The notes beneath the pieces were generated by a model that did no database searches, was not told the origin of the DNA, and saw only the letters and a list, made by a program, of their open reading frames with translations. Shown one piece after another: positions 21,972-31,979 of a stretch of DNA of 64,000 nucleotides. Each line of letters opens with the position of its first letter. The stretch's first letter is position 1. Position numbers and translations under genes: made by a program. The stretch is from Apoda limacodes (Eukaryota; Arthropoda; Insecta; Lepidoptera; Limacodidae), in assembly GCA_946406115.1 (NCBI GenBank), contig OX291545.1, forward strand, positions 6,510,001 to 6,574,000, in the 5' to 3' direction.

Positions 21972-22530
21972 TTGACGCACCTTTCGCAGCAGCAGCCTAC
22001 TCCTCCTTACCAGGTACACGGACCAGTTATCAACCGTACTCTTCGCATCTCAAAGCTTTCATCAGGACCTATCGCAGCACTTCAGCGCTTCCTAGTTCCT
22101 GCAGCTCCTCTTCAGCGACGCAACTGTACAGCATTCTTCCACCACAACCTGTTGAGTATTCACACTCCAGCGTGGCACCTCCACTGTACAGCATCACACC
22201 ACCCTGTCGAGTACTCTCACTCCAGCGTGGCATTCTCTGCTCGTCGCTTCTGCCGCTAATTCAGGCCAGTGTCTCGATTCAAAGGGACACACAGCCAATC
22301 ATTCTACACACCCGACTCACTGTGGCCATACGCAAGCTCCATGCCAGCACACGCCAGTGTCTCGACTCACTGCAGACACACAGCCAGCAACTTTCTAGTC
22401 TGGACTCACCGCATACTACATAAATTCGACATGCGGTACACGCCCTCCCGACTCACGGTGGACGGCGCATTAAACTCGGCATCTCAAGATCGAACGCAAG
22501 CATCACTGCAAGAATTATCGACCTACGGTC
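21972..22530 (+). other. Interior of the LTR element, no Pol, tandem subrepeats
   Basis: GC-richer interior with overlapping open frames (21935-22423 and others), Ser/Pro-rich with no gag or pol motif. CTGTACAGCAT and CTCCAGCGTGGCA recur about 60 bp apart (22126-22175 and 22182-22235). GCCAGTGTCTCGA and ACACACAGCCA also recur (22265 and 22350), so the interior grew by local duplication. Confidence 0.6.
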
Positions 22531-22544
22531 TGGGAAGGGAATGA
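22530..22544 (+). other. Polypurine tract of the LTR element
   Basis: GGGAAGGGAATGA lies directly before the TGTAGC start of the 3' LTR, the position where plus-strand DNA synthesis starts in LTR elements. Confidence 0.7.
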
Positions 22545-22727
22545 TGTAGCGCCCTATATCGTACCGCTACAAGCAAGGCTGACAAAACGCGTTCTACATC
22601 ACGGTATTGAAGTTTCCTTCACAATTCAGTAGATAAAGAAACCGAAGTACAAGTTAAGCGAACCACGGCGGTTCCCAGGCATAACACCTCGCCTGGCAGG
22701 AGACCTCCTCTTTGCCGCCGCCCCACA
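22545..22727 (+). repeat. 3' LTR of the small LTR element
   Basis: Starts TGTAGCGCCC and ends GCCGCCCCACA; the TATA-like word is changed to AGTAGATAAAG. Flanked on the right by ATCA. Confidence 0.85.
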
Positions 22728-23509
22728 ATCATAACGATATGATATTAACGAGACCTATTGCAACGAGTGGGTGCAGTTTGATCAAAAAATCTAAAATTGT
22801 ATGGAGTATAATATTTTATCTAGGTTTGAGCATTCCTACTAATTATATATTATCTAAATAATTTTAACATGTTCAATGGCATTCATTCAGTTGAAAATTT
22901 TTTATTGGTTCCGATAGGATAAAAAAGTACAGAAAAATTCAAAGAAACACACATCACTTTCAATATTTTTTAAACAATACTTACGTATACTTTACGTTAC
23001 GTTACAATTTAACACAAGCAGTAAAAGTAAATAAAACTAAAAATGTAGTCTCAATAGCTTATATCTTACAATTAAATGACGAAATTATGATGGATGTGAG
23101 CAAGACAGCGAGACTCAAACAAAGATCGAGGAATCCCCAATTCATAGACAAACGTTTATATAAGCGACTCACTTACGCGAGTCACACGCGCCAAGTTTAA
23201 ATAAGCGAAAGGCTACCGTGTCTTTATAAAGCGTAATTTACCTAGAATTTTTAAAATCCTCCCTTTTTTTAAAACGTTTACCACCTGCACTATTCTGTAT
23301 GAAGTATGCGTGTTAAGAAACGTTTTGCAAAGCTAAGCTGTGTTGCCACTCTGGGACGATTGTTATATTTTTTGGGTTTTTATTTAATTTTAAAACAAAC
23401 GGGGATAGTAATTCTAGTGGCATCGCATTTAAAGAGGCCTCGCGAGGCCCCTCTAAGTGTGAGGCCGGGGGCAAAGGCCCATTTCGCCCACGCCTAGCTA
23501 CGCCACTGA

Positions 23510-24019
23510 TTACCATATTTTCTATAATCACAAAAATATTTTTGTACTTTTTAAACAGAAATAGGCTAGCAGGTTTAAAACTAGGCTAAATTTTTAGGCA
23601 ATTTGTAGTAGCTAAGAATAATAGCAGGGGGCCGAAACACCGAAAGTCACTTCTTACCAATTAAGTACGGAATTCTTAAATTGTTGCAGACGGGCACCGT
23701 CGCAGTTCACAACTTTTGAATATTATGAACTTAATTAAATAGGCATTGAAAACTGATGTGTACAGTTTTACGTAATAATATGTAGATAAGTCGTTAGATC
23801 AACCATCAAAACAAGGCGAGAATAATTTATTCTGCAATTAATGAAACATTTCCTTACGTGTTTAATGGAGTGAACAATGTCGTATACTGGTTCACAGCAA
23901 TATTTATTTTTTAAATTAACTGTACTACAAAATTACCGAAATCCGGCATTTTCAAGTTCGTCTAGTGACCGATACAGTTTCGTGACAGCGGATGTGCCAA
24001 CTACTAATTTTACAGTACA
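23510..24019. other. Intergenic, upstream of cuticle gene 3
   Basis: AT-rich with no gene. TCAAGTTCGTCTAGTGACCG at 23953-23972 resembles TCAAGATCATCAAGTGACTG upstream of gene 1 (938-957). The two lie 67 and 66 bp before the respective TATA boxes, so this may be a shared upstream regulatory element. Confidence 0.45.
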
Positions 24020-24054
24020 TATATAAATGCAGCATTTAATTTAGTTAACATCAC
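24020..24054 (+). promoter_or_regulatory. Core promoter of cuticular protein gene 3
   Basis: TATATAAA at 24020-24027 and ATCAC at 24050-24054, exactly 30 bp apart start to start. The ATG lies 29 bp after the initiator A. Confidence 0.75.
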
Positions 24055-24081
24055 TTATTAAGTTATTTACCTCAAGACGCA

Positions 24082-27000
24082 ATGGCAGCCAAAGTAAGAT
24101 TTTATATTGATTAATTTCTGTTTCTTTTCTTGGCCATTTTAATTTGGGATTGGCTTCCAAACTTAAGGAATAGGAATCTCTTAAAAAGTAGTATGATTTT
24201 CATAAAATTTTCTATTTTGATACTGAGCGCTATAAAACTTTGGTAAGCAAAGCAATTAAAATGGGTTTAAAAGAATACTACGTTTTTTAAACCAAAATTG
24301 TTAATCATATGTTTACTATGTATTTCTTTTCATTTTCTTACATGCCAGAAGGCTGGAGCTTTGTGATACGTGTAATCTTTGCCTTTCAGTGGGTTTCTAG
24401 GACTTTCTTTAATATCTTATATCTCTTACCTATATGACTCTATTTACACGTTAGTACATAACTTTATAAAATATAAAAAAATCAATTCGCAAGTCAAACT
24501 TCGACTTCCCAATTTAACTCTGGGATTACACTGGGATAAGTTTCATGATTATTAAATTTCTGTGCTACGTATAAGTCTTAAGATAGGTACTGGCTAGGGA
24601 TCATCTATACCTAATAGTACATTTTATTCCTAGTGTGAGAAATCTATGCGTGCCTATACAGGTCTCATAGCGGTGACACGGACGTAACTAGACTCTTCAC
24701 GCACCTGAGTTTGACGACTGACAAAGTTCTAGAACAATATCCCACAGCAGAACTAGTTATTTTGGGAGACTTTAATGCCCACCATCGTGAGTGGCTCAGT
24801 TCCCGAACCAATAACTATGCAGGGATATCTGCTCATGAATTTGCTCTGACCTATGGGTTTTTTCAGCTGGTACTTTCTCCAACGAGAATACCAGATATAA
24901 AGGATACGAGCTCCTTACTGGACCTTCTGCTGACTACATGTCCGGACGGATACTCCGTTTCAGTGGATGCGCCTCTTGGCTCCTAGGACCACTGTCTCGT
25001 TCGGACTCAAATGTCATGCACACAACCCGATCCTTCTGGGCCAACTAATTGCCGTCATGTGTGGCACTATAAGTCGGCAGACTGGGATGGATTGCGAGAA
25101 TTTTATGCATCGTACCCGTGGAGGCAGCTCTGCTTTAGCTCAGATGATCCTGACGTCTGCGCAGCCGCAGTCACTGAGACAATCCTCGTTGGTTTGGAAT
25201 GTTTCATTTTAATGTTCAATTAATGTATATCTAACATATTACATTGATGACATTAATGCTGTTGTCCCGCAAGGCTCTGTGCTGTCTCCTACGCTGTTTC
25301 TACTGCACATCAATGATATGTTGGACATCAACAACATACATTGCTATGCAGATGACAGTACTGGAGACGCTTATTACACGGGCCGTGCTAGAATCCCTCG
25401 TTCCGTTATGGAGAAAAAACGTGAAGAACTTGTGTCTCAAATCGAGATCAAACTGTCCAAGGTCTCTGACTGGGGACGGAAAAACTTGGTCCGATTCAAC
25501 CCTTCAAATACACAAGTCTGCGCGTTCATCTCTAAGAAAACCCCATTCACTGTGGTCCCACAATTCCAGAACACTCCCCTCTCCATCTCCAAAAGCTTTA
25601 GGATCATTGGTGTTGATATCTCCAGCGATGTTCAGTATCACTTGAGATCACTTGCTAGACAAGGTAAATCTGGCGTTCAAAAAACTTGGTGTACTCAAGA
25701 GAGCGAAGCAGTACTTCTCGTCGGGGCAAAGACGGGCTGTGAGAATTGTCGACGATTCCAAAACTCACTTGCGATATCGAGTCCTTAAGTCTGAGTTAAG
25801 TCTAAACTTTGCCTCCCTGTGTGTGTTCTACCGCTTGTACAATGGGTTGTGTTCTGAGGAATTGTTCGAAATGATGGCCACGGCTACTTTCTACCATCGT
25901 ACCGCTCGCCATCGGCAGGGAATTCATTCTCACACTTTAGAACCGAATCAGAGAAAATTCCTCCCGCGAACGCATAGGTTGTAGAATGAGCTCCCTGCCA
26001 AGGTTTTTTTAAAGCTTTCGTATAATTGATGTGGAAGTGCGAGTGGTAGATTTGTTATTTACTATCTAAACACAACACTACAAGAATAAACGTTATAAAC
26101 TGAACTGCTGTTTTATTTGTAGCTAGTAAAACAACATTACAATAGTTGGTAAATGATTACAATTGTAAAATATCTAAAAGTAACTATATATAACAACACG
26201 TTGCTAGGAAACCTAACGTTCAGTGTCAGATGTCAAACAAACTTGTCTATGCTCAATCATCAGAGCAAAGAGTTTGTCATAGAGACATACAGTCTTTACA
26301 GTTTTCTCTAAGGACAACAGTATGGGGTTCTTCGAAAAGAAATTAGATTTCTGAAGGGTAGGCAATGCGCGAGTGATTCCCTTGGTTTTGCAAGCGTCCA
26401 TAGGCTACGGTGACCGCTTACCATCAGGCGGACCGTAGGCTTCTTTGCCACCTTAGTGGTATAAAAAAAAAAAAAACTTGTTGCGATATTGGCCCCGAGC
26501 CGAAAGGAGTTAGAATGACTGTCCCGCTCAGAGTAGTGATAATATTCTCTTTGCCCGCACGTTTAATAGTACATTACTGCTGCGGTCTGTAATGACTGCG
26601 TTGCTGGCAGCGCTGATGATTGCCGAAAGCGCGGCTAGGCTAGGCTAGGCTCTAGGCTATCACAGCGCGGTGAGTATTGCAGCCCTTGATGAACTGGAAT
26701 AAAGGCCGAGACTAAGGTCGAATAACATTTTATACAACTTTGTTGGCGCCTATTCGAGTAGCGTGGAAAGGTCGACTTCGGTCAAAGGTTGTCACAATAT
26801 ATGAATACATACAAGCATTTTTGAGTAAAGAATTACATGAAAATTTGTTTGTGTTGAAGTTAGTTAATGTTGTAATTAACATAAACGTTTATAAATTCTG
26901 GCGCTTGATAGATAACTGCGTTGCGCGACTTGGCAGTGCGCTCACTAACAAATATCATATCATACAAACAAATACTACCCTCATTATTTAATAAAATAAA

Positions 27001-27565
27001 AGAAATTAGTATCAAATTATTGCAATATCACAAAATCGTATTATTTGCTTTGATTAAGTTTTGTTTTTCTTTGCAGTTCGTGGTAGTGCTGGCTCTGGCA
27101 GCCGTGGCTCACAGCTCCGTGGTCCCGCTGGTGCAAACAGACGCTTCTAGCTTTGCTTATGACGTGGCAGACCCCAACACCGGGGACTTCAAGAGTCAGG
27201 CGGAGTCTCGCGTCGGCGACACCGTGCGGGGACAGTACAGCCTGCTACAGCCTGACGGCATCCTGCGAGTCGTCGACTACACCGCTGGCGACGAAGGCTT
27301 TAACGCAATCGTCCGTAACGAGCCCGCTAACGTGGCCCCCGCTCCCGTCATTGCTGCTGCCCCGGCTGTGATCGCACCTGCCCCAGCCGTGGTTGCCGCT
27401 GAGCCCACCGTGCTTGCTACTCGTTCGTACCTACCATACAACCCGTATCTTGGCTCTTCTGTGTACGCTCCCAATGCAGTGTTCGCCGGACGCACTTTGC
27501 TCCGCTCTTCAGTTTCCAGCAGTTTCCCCTACAACTATGAAGCGAGAGTAGCACCTTATTGGTAA
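24082..27565 (+). CDS. RR-2 cuticular protein 3 (two exons, large intron)
   Basis: Secreted cuticle protein of 166 residues. Exons are 24082-24093 (Met-Ala-Ala-Lys) and 27077-27565. The intron is 2983 bp, phase 0, with a GTAAG donor and a TTGCAG acceptor. The signal peptide runs into AVAHS (about residue 17). The RR-2 chitin-binding domain is at about residues 28-87 ([48 protein letters not shown]). An Ala/Pro/Val-rich region, [13 protein letters not shown] and a VAPYW end follow. AATAAA lies at 27647-27652. The intron is swollen by a LINE (24640-26030) and a LINE tail (26290-26475), both in the gene's orientation. Exon 2 is open into the intron for 52 codons upstream, which I take as chance. 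The close match to genes 1 and 2 suggests recent duplication or gene conversion. Confidence 0.9.
24711..24986 (+). pseudogene. LINE AP-endonuclease domain, copy B
   Basis: The frame has TAELVILGDFNAHHREWLSS and SPTRIPDIKDTSSLLDLLLT, typical of the second half of LINE endonucleases (the Asp of GDFNAHH is catalytic). The frame ends just before the catalytic His motif, which continues in another frame after a single-base change of register. Confidence 0.75.
25279..25788 (+). pseudogene. LINE reverse transcriptase palm and thumb, copy B
   Basis: The frame starts VLSPTLFLLHINDML, with CYADDSTGDAYY as active site, then LSKVSDWGRKNLVRFNPSNT and SFRIIGVDISSDVQ. It loses register near 25640 and continues in another frame at 25652-25984 (FASLCVFYRLYNGLCSEEL, FLPRTHRL). 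It is dead because the N-terminal half of the domain is missing. Confidence 0.8.
26030..26290. other. Segment inserted between LINE body and tail
   Basis: The copy at 28116-28350 joins CCCTGCCAAGGTTTTC directly to CTCTAAGGAC. Here about 260 bp separate the same two blocks. The segment has AATAAACG and GCTGTTTTATTTG as in an LTR polyadenylation region, but inverted ends or duplications are not visible. Confidence 0.35.
26290..26475 (+). repeat. Tail of the AP-endonuclease LINE
   Basis: TTTTCTCTAAGGACAACAGT, GGCAATGCGCGAGTGATTCC, GCAAGCGTCCATAGGCTACG, CGGACCGTAGGCTTC and a final A run. Family defined at 28116-28350. Confidence 0.8.
26636..26660. repeat. Short CTAGG tandem repeat
   Basis: GGCTAGGCTAGGCTAGGCTC, about four units of five bases, in a GC-rich block (26500-26710) of unknown origin within the intron of gene 3. 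Confidence 0.6.
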
Positions 27566-28115
27566 TTATAATAACTAACCTGGCTCGAAAATCCACCTTT
27601 TTGTTAACTCAACCATGTACTTCTACCAAAGCTAATATTTGAATGAAATAAATGCACAAAAGTCCACATGACTTAGTTTTTTTAATCTCCCAACGATTGT
27701 AAGAAGAAGTACTGTTATAAAATACAAGATAATACAAAAATGATATATCTTATATCTTTACGGCTTTTAATCTCCAGATGGATAACCAGCGGCTAGATAC
27801 ACATCCACATCATAATGAGGTGGACAGCCTTTTTTACCAATCACTTTCTTCGTGCGTGACAGAGGGTCGTATCCTATAGTCGGACTCTAGTCACAATGAT
27901 ATACTCAAAATTTAAAAGTCGAGAATCAAGTCCTTATATGGAGCTTCCTCCGTCCTTTAATGGAACACACATGTGTCTGTGTGTGTGTGTTTTATGCAAG
28001 TACTTACACTTATAATAGGCATCACGTCAGACTACAGACTAAACCGATTTGGGTTTTTATAACTGTAGGAAAGGATGAACCTTTAGATGGATCCCATTTT
28101 AATTGGTCCAAGAAA

Positions 28116-28350
28116 ACCAGTTTTTTTTTTATTCCACTAAGGTGGGAAACAAGCCTACGGTCCGCCTGATGGTAAGCGGTCACCGTAGCCTATGGACGCT
28201 TGCAACACCAGGGGCATCACTCGCGCATTGCCGACCCTACCTGTAACCCTATACTGTAGTCCTTAGAGAAAACCTTGGCAGGGAGCTCATTTCACAACCC
28301 AAGCGTTTGCGGGAGAAAGTTTCTCTGAAACCGCACTCTACGCGACGAGA
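28116..28350 (-). repeat. Longest 5'-truncated LINE tail, links coding end to 3' UTR
   Basis: Read on the minus strand it begins in the Pol C-terminus (GTGCGGTTTCAGAGAAAC, TTGGGTTGTGAAATGAGC, CCCTGCCAAGG). It runs without a break into the dispersed tail (GGTCGGCAATGCGCGAGTG, CCGTAGGCTTG) and ends in an A run. This ties the short dispersed repeats to the LINE at 8-9.7 and 24.6-26 kb. Confidence 0.85.
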
Positions 28351-28733
28351 AAATGTTTTTAGTTGTATCATTTTAATTATCGGTATGTTTTCCCGACAAA
28401 ATGTATGTCTGTTATTAGAATTAATGACCATGCTACGTGACTGGCGACGATATTTTTTTTCTACGGCCGCGCTAAAAATATAACTGGCCACATCGAGTAC
28501 GAAATGCAATTTTATACGGTTTTTCGAACTGACCTGGGAGTTATTTCGCACTGGGGTCTCAAAAGGTTCGATTATGAGTACGTATGAAACTTTGGGACTT
28601 TTTATTACAGGTAGTAGAAAAATATTGTTATTAATTTAGTAAGAATTGGCATTCAGAATATTATAATTTTATTTTTCAATAATTTTACATGGTTCATAAA
28701 CTTATTTATTATTTATTTAATATCTGTTATACA
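28350..28733. other. Intergenic, no gene seen
   Basis: No supported frame; AT-rich between the LINE tail and the next MITE. Confidence 0.35.
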
Positions 28734-28965
28734 TGTCGGCGGCCGATCGTAAAATCCGGCAGATCACGAAATACCTAGGCAGATCTTAAACTATGGAAAC
28801 GAAAGGAATAGAAATCGCACTGTATAAGTCATGAATGATAGCTTCTTATAATAATGTGCGCAGTTATATGATAATTTCTTTACCATACTTTACGATCTGC
28901 CTAGGAATTTCGTGATCTGCCTAGGGATTTCGTGATCTGCCGGATTTTACGATCGGCCGCCGACA
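28734..28965. mobile_element. MITE with long inverted ends and TACA target duplication
   Basis: The left end TGTCGGCGGCCGATCG continues for about 52 bp (to 28792) and its inverse closes the element at 28965. TACA flanks both sides (28730-28733, 28966-28969). The right arm has one extra copy of a roughly 20-bp unit containing CCTAGGCAGATC. The 232-bp element has no frame. Superfamily is not assigned. Confidence 0.82.
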
Positions 28966-29237
28966 TACACAAGTACCAACTTTATCTAAGTACCTACCTT
29001 TTAATGGACAAATCATTTTTACATGGAGCTCTTTAACATAGAGTTAATTGCCTACTGGCATTCTCTGAAAACCAACCCGTTTTCTTCTTGTTTTTCTAGG
29101 TAATAAAACAAGCGTATGCGGTAAAGTAGGTGAGGTTAAATAAATAAACTCACCGAAATAAAAATGATGGGAACAGTGTAGGCATCTAGCGATATCTAAA
29201 GAATTTATGAATTAAGTTTTGGCTAAAGTTAAAACTT

Positions 29238-29334
29238 TTTGGTCGCTAGTGCCGTTATAAGTTCACACCATTTAAATATGGCGACTGTAGTTTTGATTTT
29301 TGACCACGGGGTCAGAAAAAAATGTTGCACTATA
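29238..29334 (+). repeat. Dispersed repeat shared with 53991-54083
   Basis: TTTGGTCGCTAGTGCCGTTA, ATATGGCGACTGTAGTTTTG and GTTGCACTATA all recur in order at 53991-54083. The frames over it are not genes. Confidence 0.7.
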
Positions 29335-29525
29335 ATTGCTCGCTTGGCATGTAGTTCATATCTGAAGCTACAGATGGCACTTTTGTACATACTTGAAGGA
29401 ATAGATACAACAGTACGTAAAGTCTACGTATTGTTTTATCGCACAAGTAGAGCGCGCGTGGTGCGTTCAATGACATGAATCATATCGCCCGTGGGTTTTA
29501 TAAACTCCCGTTTTGCCTTGAGGTA

Positions 29526-30095
29526 AGAGATATTTACAAAGAAAAAGCCCGTGGGAGTAATTCAGGTCTTAGTACCCACTTTACCAGCACGTAATGACAC
29601 TGTTTGCAAGTAAGTGTGATAAAAAAATATTATATGTACTTTTATATAAAAAATGCTATAATAGTTACAGTGTGTATTAAGTGTGGAAACGAGAAAATTA
29701 CTAACGGGGACAATTTAGAAGCCTAAGGCTGAAGACTCGAGTTTGTAATTCCCGTACCGCCCGTGTTACACACAATGTTTTTCATCACATTTACGAGTTA
29801 CTAAATAAAAATATAAGATTACAATGGCACCGCCACATCGCGCGAAATGTAGAGAATTTATAAATATAACAAGTTACGGCTCGCTTGTAGTGTGCGCGTA
29901 GTTTATGTTTTGAACAGACAGCTTTTATAAATAGGTACTTGATAGAATAGGCGCGTCATTACGCGAGGTCTATTAACGTGAGCATTGCTTTAAGAAAAGT
30001 AAAATTTACAAAGAAAAAGCTCGTAGGAGTAATTATGATCTTAGCACCCGCTGTGACTGCACTTCATGACACTGTTTACGAGTAGGTGTGATGAA
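29526..30095 (+). repeat. Imperfect 100-bp direct repeats 470 bp apart
   Basis: TTTACAAAGAAAAAGCCCGT, GGAGTAATT, CTTAGTACCC and TGACACTGTTTGCAAGTA (29530-29625) return as TTTACAAAGAAAAAGCTCGT, CTTAGCACCC and TGACACTGTTTACGAGTA (30005-30090). An inverted partial copy (GGGAATTAC-type, CATCACATTTACGAGTTA) lies near 29745-29800. This is the pattern of a large decayed non-coding element. Confidence 0.6.
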
Positions 30096-30228
30096 AAGTA
30101 ACTTTTTTAAAAATTAAAGTATGTTGGGTACTAAAGTATGCAATAAAAGAACATTTGTTAAGTTTGTAATTTGAATTTTAAAGTATAAGCGTAGATCAAA
30201 GCATTTATAGCATTGAAGCGCTTATTAA

Positions 30229-31008
30229 CCTTTAAGTACCGACGTACATTATAGCGCTTATTAACCTTTAAGTACCGACGTACATTTTTTGTAACGTTAG
30301 TACCGATGTGAGGCCTGGGAGGCCGCGTATATAATATAGAGTCTTTTTAAGAATGTGATGAGTTAAATATTTCTCCTTACATTATGATAAAAAATTAAGG
30401 GTTTTAAGTAATAATAAGTATAGAAACAATCTTGAATTTTAGGAAAAAATCAGACTATTCGATATAAAAAAATTAAAACACAAAAATACTCTTCTCCGAA
30501 TAATAACAAATAGTGATTCTTACCTACGACTAATATAATTCCTAAAACAAAAATTAGTAGGATCATAAACCTTCTGAAAAAAAAATGTCCACAGTTCAAC
30601 TAAACCTAAAATTCTATGCACAGTCCGGGCATACTTGTTTCGCCTACTGCAAACAAACGTGTTTTTTGCACGAATAGCATTTATAGGTGGATCGCACAAC
30701 TATTTCGTTTACTACCGGAAGTCCCTGGTGTATCCATAGTTCATAATATCTGTGAAAATAACAGTTTGCTATAATAAAAAATAAAATAAAAAACTTACGT
30801 AAGTACCTGAGAGGCCGTGTCGAAATTTCAAAGTCTAAATACTTACCACATACGCGAGCGATGACAACACTGCCTGTTCCGACGTCAACGTGGACACCGA
30901 CTTTGCAGCTACTAAAAAGCGGGGATCGGTATTGTGCAGGGAAAGGGGGTAAACTAAAAAGTCAAGTACCTGCCAGGGCCTCTCAGACCGCACGTCGGTA
31001 CTTAAAGG
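30229..31008. mobile_element. piggyBac-like non-autonomous element with TTAA edges
   Basis: TTAA at 30225-30228 is followed by CCTTTAAGTACCGACGT. The inverse ACGTCGGTACTTAAAGG ends at 31008 and is followed by TTAA (31009-31012). The TTAA edges with CC at the tip suit the piggyBac superfamily. The left end is duplicated: a perfect 34-bp repeat at 30217-30250 and 30253-30286, with a second TTAA at 30261. GAGGCC words behind both ends agree too. There is no transposase. Confidence 0.65.
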
Positions 31009-31012
31009 TTAA

Positions 31013-31800
31013 ACCTGTAACACGCTGGCAACTAAAAAATGTGTGCGTGAATGTCTACCAGTCGCATGCCCGGTTCACATTTTTTGCCGCGCCATAGGTA
31101 CCTATGCGTTAAAGTTTATGATCTCTTCACATTTTGTGTAAATAATTATATTTCTGCTAAAAATAAGAGGGAAGAAGTTGATTTTTTATCAAATATGTTT
31201 TAGCAGATATCTCAAAACAAGTACAGTAATTTTTCAGTAAAAGAATATGTAAAGGTATGTAATTTTTCCTCGTTTTAAACTTGTTATTAAGCAGTGAAAT
31301 CAATTTTAAAAGCAAGCAGAAAACTGCACATAAGTATAGGTAGAACATAGACTTAAAGGATAAAAAGTATAAAAACCTATTAATCGTGACTGTGAGGCAG
31401 TTGGAGCTTTATTTAAAATTTATTATATCTATGAAACTGTCGCTAACAAAACAGCGGTCTTTCACAAGTCTCAATAGGTTAGACCTTCTTGCATTTTTAT
31501 CTCGAAATTTCGAATGTGTAGCGCTCGAGCGTGGCGTTCTATGTATACGAAGTTCATAAAGAACTTAACCTGATATTAAGTCAATCTCTATATCTAATAA
31601 ATGATTTATAGGCTTCTTAATTGAAATGTTAATAATACAGAATAACCTATCATGTGGTGAGTGCATGCGCAGTAAAACTTCTAAATATCAGATTTTTTAT
31701 CGTTCACGATAATAATAGTTAGCATATTGGTTAATCAGATGACCATCTGTTTGTCGTTTTACCATATTTAAGTAATAAATATTTAATCAGAAGGACACAT
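31013..31800. other. Intergenic, no gene seen
   Basis: AT-rich sequence without supported frames or defined repeats. Confidence 0.35.
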
Positions 31801-31802
31801 AT

Positions 31803-31885
31803 TATATAAATTGAATGTCAACTCGCGCGCGAGATTAGTATACAAGTGGTAACTCGCAGCTTCGACGCGCATCATGGACGGTAAA
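31803..31885 (+). promoter_or_regulatory. Candidate promoter and first exon of a secreted-protein gene
   Basis: TATATAAA at 31803-31810, TTAGT initiator-like word at 31835-31839, and ATG at 31874. Four codons (Met-Asp-Gly-Lys) end in AAA before a GTATGA donor at 31886, the same layout as the cuticle gene first exons. The next acceptor in the right phase with a signal-peptide sequence is at 39077, which would mean a 7.2-kb intron filled with mobile DNA. This pairing is an inference. Confidence 0.4.
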
Positions 31886-31979
31886 GTATGACTTCGGTAA
31901 TATTTTTATTATGGTATGTCGCATTAACAAGTTTTTGTTTTATTTTTAAAACAAATTGTGTTTGTTAAAATTTAAATAT

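Larger units (their letters stand above)
21764..22731 (+). mobile_element. Small non-autonomous LTR retrotransposon (TRIM-like), structurally complete
   Basis: Two 183-bp direct repeats starting TGTAGCG and ending CCACA (21768-21950 and 22545-22727) flank a 594-bp interior. ATCA is duplicated at 21764-21767 and 22728-22731. A TGG-initiated primer-binding-like site and a purine tract sit exactly at the inner LTR edges. No protease, reverse transcriptase or integrase is encoded, so movement would need enzymes in trans. The LTRs differ at roughly one site in eight or nine, so the insertion is old. The 4-bp duplication suits Ty3/gypsy-type integration. Confidence 0.85.
20992..23508. mobile_element. 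Defective hAT-like element with CAGTGRCGTAGC ends
   Basis: CAGTGACGTAGC at 20992-21003 and GCTACGCCACTG at 23497-23508 are inverted with one mismatch. Both are followed inwards by GGGC/GAGGCCCC-rich sequence (GAGGCCCCTTTT at 21040, AGGGGCCTCGCGAGGCC inverse near 23440). CAGTGGCGTAGC-type ends are familiar from hAT transposons. No transposase is present. An 8-bp target duplication is not clear (ATAACAGA against ATTACCAT). An LTR element is nested inside. Confidence 0.5.
24640..26030 (+). mobile_element. AP-endonuclease LINE, copy B, in the intron of gene 3
   Basis: 5'-truncated copy whose first words (ATGCGTGCCTATACAGG) match copy A at 8743. The endonuclease part is at 24640-25220, with a GDFNAHH box near 24767. 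A frameshift near 24985 precedes a DHCLV-like end. A junction near 25210-25250 then jumps to the reverse transcriptase at VPQGSVLSPTLF, so the first half of that domain is deleted. YADD lies at 25345-25356, followed by the thumb and C-terminal region to 25984. Confidence 0.8.

Noticed and set aside
21935..22423. 162-codon frame as a host gene
   Set aside because: It begins within the 5' LTR and lies inside the small LTR element, overlaps other open frames in a GC-rich repeat, and has no domain.
26921..27076. Extension of cuticle gene 3 exon 2 upstream to 26921
   Set aside because: The acceptor at 27071-27076 and the exon at 24082 with its promoter explain the start; the upstream codons are AT-rich and not cuticle-like.
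29239..29478. 79-codon frame as a gene
   Set aside because: It overlaps a repeat that recurs at 53991-54083 where the frame is not kept.
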